Shown in pieces: positions 5,561 to 9,601 of a stretch of 9,601 nt of DNA. The DNA comes from Chloroflexota bacterium (GTDB taxonomy: Bacteria; Chloroflexota; Dehalococcoidia; SAR202; UBA11138). The notes beneath the pieces are model-generated. The model was not told the DNA's origin, searched no databases, and saw only the letters and a list, made by a program, of their open reading frames with translations. The position numbers and the translations under genes were made by a program. Location of the stretch: NCBI GenBank assembly GCA_022566975.1, contig JADFHV010000064.1:1-9601 (forward strand). The letters run 5' to 3'. Position 1 is the first letter of the stretch, and each line of letters starts with the position of its first letter.

Positions 5561-8296
5561 TCATGGGGTGAGCAGGCCCGGCTCTCTCAGCGCCGGCCGA
5601 CCCTCCAGGTCCGGGTCCAGGTCCGGCGCGAGGCGGCCCTGAACGATGGATATGACGGTCGGGGTAAGGGCGTCGAGAGCATCGAGCCTTGCCGTCACGT
5701 ACTGTTGCGCTGCGTCCGGGTCGAGGGCTACAAAGTAGTCGAAGAGTCGCAACGAGGATGCGGCGTCCAGCGATCCGGCTGACAATAGCTCCGACCTGAG
5801 GTCGGCAAGTGCCGGGTCGTCCAGAACGGCGAGCCACTGGAGCAGATAGCCCAGGGCGTGCTCATCGGAGCCGGCATCTCTGAGCCACCGCTGAAATCCG
5901 CGCTCCACCAGCAACCGAAAGTCCTCGATATCCGGATAGGCCAGCAGCGAGACCCCGGTGAACTCCTCCAGCGTGAGCCAGAAGGAACGCTCGAACTGCT
6001 GGGCCTGCGCCTCGCGTACCCCGCTGATGTGGGGGCCCTCTGCGTTCGTCTGGGCCGGTGCCAGAAAGTCCTGGCGCATGTGGCCCAGCTCGTGGACCAA
6101 CGAGTTCAGCGTCTCCGCCACCGACCGCTCCGCGTCAACGACCACCGCCGTCTTGCCAAACCGGCGAGTCTTGAACCCTGCCACAGCCGTCTTGATCTTC
6201 TCCCGCTCGGCCAGAATGGACTGGTAGTCCGACCGGTCCGACTTGGCGAACTTCTCATCGAATGACTCATCTATCCATGCCAGGTAGTCGTCGTGGGCCA
6301 GGAGCCATATCTGGACGCGCTCGTCCAGCAGGCTCGTGCCGGTCATCAAGAAGTAGCCCGCTTCGGCGATATCCAGAACCCGCGCCGAGTAGTTGTCGCC
6401 CTCTGGACCGACCACTACGTCACGCGTGTCCAGCAGCGCCTTAAGGTCGATCAGCTTCTCGGCTAGCTCTGCGTCCGTATAGCTTATCGGCGCCGCAGCG
6501 GTCGCCTCGCCACTGCCCCAGACCAGGGTCTTCTCGTAGACGTTGTCGTCCTCGTTGGACTCCAGCACCAAGTCGTCCGGGTCGATGACCAGCCTGAGAG
6601 TGTGAGCGCCCTCGGTGACCACGATCCCCTGGGCCAGCGCGTCCCAGTCCTCGCGCCATCGCACCGAGCTGGCCCCGGTCTCCCCCGGGAACTCCGCGGT
6701 GCCCACCTTCTCGTTGTCCAGATAGAGCTCGACGGAGAGCCCGGTCTCGAACCCTATCGAGCTCTCGTTAATGACCACCAGGTCCACGAAGACCGGCTCG
6801 CCGACAGTGAGGAGGCTGTCGAGAAAAGTCCCTTTCTCGTGGGACACGATGATGGGGCCGTCCCATCCAAACCTCCACCCCGGGACCAGGTTCGGAAGCG
6901 TGAGGGGTGTTGGCAAAATCGGGACCGGCGTTGCCACCGAGGATGGCATGGACTCAACGGGACCAACGCTCCACGTGAGCTGTTTCTCGAAGGTGTTGTT
7001 GCTTTCGTCAGACTCGATCACGAGGTCGGTGGGATCGATGACCATCTTCAGGGTGTGCGTCCCGGGGGTGAGACGTATCACTCTGGGAAGTCCGTCCCAT
7101 TCGGGACGCGCGAGCAGGGTTTCAACGATGCCCCCATCCCAGAATGTCGCCTCAACTAGCACACCGTCAAGAAAGATGTGTACCCAGACGCGCTCTCGTG
7201 CGCTGGAGAGGCCCTGGTTCTGCACACTGTATCGAATGTAGGTTGGGACGCTCACCGAAAGGGGCCCGTCCACCGTGGTGCCTGTATAGGCCGTAGCCAC
7301 CAGAGGCCCATCCCAACCGGGCGGGCTGAAGGGGACCAGATCGGGGAGTCGCGTAGGCAGCGGCATGGGCGTTAAGGACGCCGAGGCCTCCAGCCTAAAC
7401 TCCCATTCGATCGCGTTGTCGGACTCGTCGGTCTCCGCGATTAGGTCCGTGGAGTCAACCACCAGCGTGAGGGTATGCCTCCCAGGCACAAGCCTCGCCC
7501 GCCCAATGAGTCCGTTCCAATCGTCCACGAAACCCACCTGCGAAGCTGGCAGGCCATCGAACTCCCATCGCTCTATGAATGCTCCATCCAGGTAGAGGTC
7601 CGTGAAGAACAGGTGGCTGACCGCCGCAGGCTGCTCGTTTGCTATGGCCCAGCTAACGAAGATCTCGCCATCGAGCCGCAGGGGCGTGCTGCCCCGACTT
7701 CCCATCCTGTCCGCGACGACCAGAGCCCTCTCCCAGCCATTACGCCGCCGCGGCGACAGGTTGGCCGAAACCGCTGGAATCGGCGCCGGCGCAAGGGTCG
7801 CTATTGGTGTGGGCGTGGACGTGGGCGGGAGAGCTGGGCTGGGCTCCGGGGTAGAGGTCGGTGCTGCGGTAGCGGTAGCTGTCGGTGCGTGCGTGGGAGT
7901 TGGACTCGCAGGAGGCGTCACTGTCGGGGTCGCCGGCGGGGTGGGCGTCGGCGTTCGCGTAGCGGTCGGTGCAGGGGTATGAGTCGGAATTGGGGTGGGA
8001 GTGGCTGCTGGTGTCGGAGTTGACGAGGGGATGGGCGAAGCGGTCGGAGACGGGGTGTGCGTCGCGGTGGCCGAGGCCGTTGGTGAGGGACTCGATGTGG
8101 CGGCGGCTATAGGCGACGGCACCTGGGTCGCAGTCTCTGTGGGGGTCGCGGGCACGGACGCTGGAGGCGCGGTTGCCGTGGCTATCGGCTCGGGGGGAGA
8201 GTCGGAGCATGCACTCAGGGTTAGGCCAAGACTGACAGCAGCGGCCACAACGACCAGGAAACGCCCCCTGTGATTCAGGCGCATTGTGGCGCTCAT
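5561..8296 (-). CDS. Large surface lipoprotein: Pro/Thr stalk, three CARDB-like domains, C-terminal HELGH zincin-like region
   Basis: A 911-residue predicted cell-surface lipoprotein. Signal peptide with lipobox LSAC (Cys30), then a stalk of Thr-Pro-rich repeats at about 36-175. Three related beta domains follow at about 180-304, 318-442 and 468-593. Each starts near a GW-(D/E)-x-(P/A)-(L/I) motif, contains a W(D/N)xL...HTL segment, and ends with a D-x-x-DL-x-x-E-(T/S) then (D/N)N motif, the CARDB adhesion-domain pattern. The remaining ~310 residues are helical and contain VHELGHMRQ: His735, Glu736 and His739 form HExxH. A possible third ligand is Glu762 or Glu769 in REAQAQQFE, so a gluzincin-like metallopeptidase is plausible but unproven. 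The start overlaps the methyltransferase stop by 1 nt (TGATG), with GGAAGG just upstream. It could act as an adhesin, a wall-associated protease, or both. Confidence 0.85.
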   Translation of the reverse strand: MSATMRLNHRGRFLVVVAAAVSLGLTLSACSDSPPEPIATATAPPASVPATPTETATQVPSPIAAATSSPSPTASATATHTPSPTASPIPSSTPTPAATPTPIPTHTPAPTATRTPTPTPPATPTVTPPASPTPTHAPTATATAAPTSTPEPSPALPPTSTPTPIATLAPAPIPAVSANLSPRRRNGWERALVVADRMGSRGSTPLRLDGEIFVSWAIANEQPAAVSHLFFTDLYLDGAFIERWEFDGLPASQVGFVDDWNGLIGRARLVPGRHTLTLVVDSTDLIAETDESDNAIEWEFRLEASASLTPMPLPTRLPDLVPFSPPGWDGPLVATAYTGTTVDGPLSVSVPTYIRYSVQNQGLSSARERVWVHIFLDGVLVEATFWDGGIVETLLARPEWDGLPRVIRLTPGTHTLKMVIDPTDLVIESDESNNTFEKQLTWSVGPVESMPSSVATPVPILPTPLTLPNLVPGWRFGWDGPIIVSHEKGTFLDSLLTVGEPVFVDLVVINESSIGFETGLSVELYLDNEKVGTAEFPGETGASSVRWREDWDALAQGIVVTEGAHTLRLVIDPDDLVLESNEDDNVYEKTLVWGSGEATAAAPISYTDAELAEKLIDLKALLDTRDVVVGPEGDNYSARVLDIAEAGYFLMTGTSLLDERVQIWLLAHDDYLAWIDESFDEKFAKSDRSDYQSILAEREKIKTAVAGFKTRRFGKTAVVVDAERSVAETLNSLVHELGHMRQDFLAPAQTNAEGPHISGVREAQAQQFERSFWLTLEEFTGVSLLAYPDIEDFRLLVERGFQRWLRDAGSDEHALGYLLQWLAVLDDPALADLRSELLSAGSLDAASSLRLFDYFVALDPDAAQQYVTARLDALDALTPTVISIVQGRLAPDLDPDLEGRPALREPGLLTP
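7772..8191 (-). repeat. Thr/Pro-rich low-complexity coding repeat (lipoprotein stalk)
   Basis: About 140 codons dominated by Pro, Thr, Ala and Ser, with recurring TPTP, TPSP and TATA-type units. On the plus strand it reads as irregular GTCGG/GTGG-rich sequence. The units vary in length and sequence, so it is a degenerate coding repeat and not an exact tandem array. Such stalks usually extend a domain away from the membrane or wall and may be glycosylated; that is inference. Confidence 0.85.
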
Positions 8297-9084
8297 CAGG
8301 CCTTCCGGGCCGCGTAGACGATGGCGAAGGGAACCCGCCTGAACCGCTCCTCATGCCCGTGCCAGTAGGGACCCGAGTAAGGCGCGTCCCCTCTTGCCTC
8401 CTGTTCCGCCGGGTAGGGGCAAGGCTCCAGCAGCCGCTCAACTGAGAACCCGGCTCCGGTCAACAGCCCGAACATCTCCTCTATCGTATGGAAGATGGTG
8501 ATCGCCCGGGGCTTCTGGTCGTCGTCAGCCTCGCCCCACCTCTCGACGGGAGGGTTGAAATAGTCGGTCACGATGACCGCTTTCTCGTCCTCGTCCCATT
8601 CGAACGCCGATAGAGGGTGCACTGTGGCGACGACCAGGATGCCACCACGCCTCAGGACCCTGTTGCACTCCTCCAAGCAGGTGGAGAGGTCGAGCACAAA
8701 CTCCCATCCGAAGGACGAGAGTACGATATCGAATGAGCCGTCCCTGAACATCCACAGGCGCTCCATATCACCCCGGACCAGGTCCACGTCGACACCTTCT
8801 CTCGCCAACAGCTCCCTCGCTCTATTGAGCTGCCGGGGTGAGATATCGAGCCCGGTCACGCGGGCGCCCCACTTGGCCAACGCTATGGAGTTCTGAGCCG
8901 AGCCGCATGCCAGCTCCAGGACGGACTCTCCACAGACATCCCCCAACAACCCGAGGTCGCGCTCGCCCGGAGACAACGGGGCGTAGTGGACGTCTTCCAG
9001 AGACAGGCGCGTCTCCGACTGGTAGGAGTCGGAGAACGCATCCCAGCCGGCCCTGATCGATCTCTTTATGTCGTCATTCGACAC
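8296..9084 (-). CDS. Class I SAM-dependent methyltransferase
   Basis: A 262-residue Rossmann-fold methyltransferase of the UbiE/Methyltransf_11 type. Motif I is VLELACGSAQ (55-64). Asp80 at the end of the next strand (VTGLDIS) should bind the ribose of SAM. Motif II is VRGDMERL (103-110), and FDIVLSSFGWEFV plus the VLRRGGILVVATVHP strand complete the core. The N-terminus (RAGWDAFSDSYQS) and the late FHTIEEMFGLLTGAGF helix are common in small-molecule methyltransferases; the substrate is not recognisable. The start is a GTG at 9084-9082 with no clear Shine-Dalgarno. The gene begins 61 nt after the tRNA and is coupled at its 3' end to the large lipoprotein gene, an odd pairing with no obvious functional link. 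Confidence 0.9.
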   Translation of the reverse strand: MSNDDIKRSIRAGWDAFSDSYQSETRLSLEDVHYAPLSPGERDLGLLGDVCGESVLELACGSAQNSIALAKWGARVTGLDISPRQLNRARELLAREGVDVDLVRGDMERLWMFRDGSFDIVLSSFGWEFVLDLSTCLEECNRVLRRGGILVVATVHPLSAFEWDEDEKAVIVTDYFNPPVERWGEADDDQKPRAITIFHTIEEMFGLLTGAGFSVERLLEPCPYPAEQEARGDAPYSGPYWHGHEERFRRVPFAIVYAARKA

Positions 9085-9145
9085 GGGTCTGGTCAGACAA
9101 GCAGAGGATTCTCCGAGCCCACGGCCAGGACGGATGGATGGGGAG

Positions 9146-9218
9146 TGGCCCCAACGGAATTCGAATCCGTGTTTGCGGCTTGAAAGGCCGCCGTCCTAGT
9201 CCACTAGACGATGGGGCC
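9146..9218 (-). tRNA. tRNA-Glu (anticodon UUC)
   Basis: A 73-nt cloverleaf. The acceptor stem GGCCCCA pairs with TGGGGCC, followed by discriminator A. The anticodon stem GCGGC/GCCGC encloses the loop CTTTCAA, giving anticodon TTC. The T arm is ACGGA-TTCGAAT-TCCGT. The D arm contains GTCTAGTGGACTAGGAC, typical of bacterial tRNA-Glu. The 3' CCA is not encoded (CT follows the discriminator), so it must be added enzymatically. It lies between argC and the methyltransferase; no clear promoter or terminator is visible around it. Confidence 0.97.
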
Positions 9219-9274
9219 ACGTAGCTTGGGAGCCGGTCAGCGCTCGTTCGGTGATCCAGGGTGCCGCGCTTTCG

Positions 9275-9601
9275 TTACGGGTACAGGGCCAGCTGTCGCA
9301 GTCCCTCGTCCTCTTCCAGACCGAACATGATGTTCATGTTCTGCACGGCCTGGCCCGCAGCGCCCTTGACGAGGTTATCGATACAGCTTACAACAACGAG
9401 CCTTCCCGCTCGTTCGTCCACCGTCGGGTAAACCAGGCAAAAATTGGAACCAGTAGTCTGCTTGGTCTGAGGTGGGGTGTCTGTGACGCGTACAAATGGC
9501 TCGTCGGCGTAGAACTCGCGGTACAGCTCCCGGACCGTCTCCTTGCTCGTCGATTCGTTCTGGAGGCGGCCGTAGCAGGTCGCCATGATGCCTCTGGTCA
9601 T
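9275..9601 (-). CDS. argC: N-acetyl-gamma-glutamyl-phosphate reductase, C-terminal part
   Basis: C-terminal ~108 residues of ArgC, the NADPH-dependent enzyme that reduces N-acetylglutamyl-5-phosphate to the semialdehyde in arginine synthesis. Diagnostic stretches are RGIMATCYGRL, the LYREFYADEPFVRV segment, TTGSNFCLVYP, and the very conserved SCIDNLVKGAAGQAVQNMN near the end, finishing GLRQLALYP and TAA. The gene runs off the right edge, so the NAD(P)-binding domain and catalytic cysteine are outside the window; the Met at the edge is internal. A 56-nt gap separates it from the tRNA. No other arginine gene is in view. Confidence 0.95.
   Translation of the reverse strand: MTRGIMATCYGRLQNESTSKETVRELYREFYADEPFVRVTDTPPQTKQTTGSNFCLVYPTVDERAGRLVVVSCIDNLVKGAAGQAVQNMNIMFGLEEDEGLRQLALYP

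Noticed and set aside
7772..8191. Possible tandem DNA repeat or CRISPR-like array
   Set aside because: Units are irregular in length and sequence, there are no constant repeats with unique spacers, and the stretch is in-frame coding.
7602..8273. Plus-strand frames with Gly-Val-Gly-Val repeats
   Set aside because: These are the reverse complement of the Thr/Pro-rich stalk codons; the repeat pattern is fully explained by the minus-strand coding sequence.
9085..9145. Short inverted repeat GTCTG/CAGAC (9087-9098) near the methyltransferase start as an operator
   Set aside because: Arms of 5 bp with a 2-nt gap are expected by chance, and nothing else supports a regulator site.

Overview
This is a GC-rich bacterial window in which every gene I can support lies on the minus strand. 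Reading in the direction of transcription (right to left), the order is: the 3' end of argC; a tRNA-Glu(UUC); a class I SAM-dependent methyltransferase; a very large surface lipoprotein with three CARDB-like domains and a C-terminal HELGH zincin-like region; a DUF4349 lipoprotein carrying two PKD domains; a NUDIX hydrolase; a small P-loop ATPase/kinase-like protein; a tartrate/D-malate-type beta-decarboxylating dehydrogenase; a GYD-domain protein; an ORF that starts as a dihydropyrimidinase and ends as a type II secretion F protein; and the start of a second F-family membrane protein running off the left edge.

The gene types from about 930 rightwards (DUF4349 lipoprotein, Pro/Thr-stalked CARDB lipoprotein, GYD protein beside a dihydropyrimidinase and a TTC-family dehydrogenase, tRNA without encoded CCA) suggest an uncultured Chloroflexota of the Dehalococcoidia/SAR202 kind. 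That is an inference from recalled gene content, not a database result. The leftmost ~0.9 kb, with tandem GspF-like genes, looks like a piece of a type II secretion/type IV pilus-like operon. It may come from a different genome or locus, joined in frame inside the dihydropyrimidinase gene.

Layout. 1-930: secretion F proteins. 903-930: suspected junction. 930-3791: tightly packed run of small cytoplasmic enzymes (NUDIX, ATPase, dehydrogenase, GYD, dihydropyrimidinase) with 4-nt overlaps or 1-3 nt gaps, except for about 77 nt before GYD; it reads as one operon, which may start at the DUF4349 gene. 3817-8296: two lipoproteins separated by 136 nt. 8296-9084: methyltransferase, coupled by a 1-nt TGATG overlap to the large lipoprotein. 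9146-9218: tRNA-Glu. 9275-9601: argC 3' part.

I see no CRISPR array, rRNA, transposase or phage gene, and no stretch over 300 bases without a gene. The items most worth a second look are the in-frame chimeric ORF, the domain layouts of the two lipoproteins, and a near-perfect 28-bp palindrome that supplies the C-terminal codons of the ATPase. I do not find convincing evidence of an undescribed multi-gene system.
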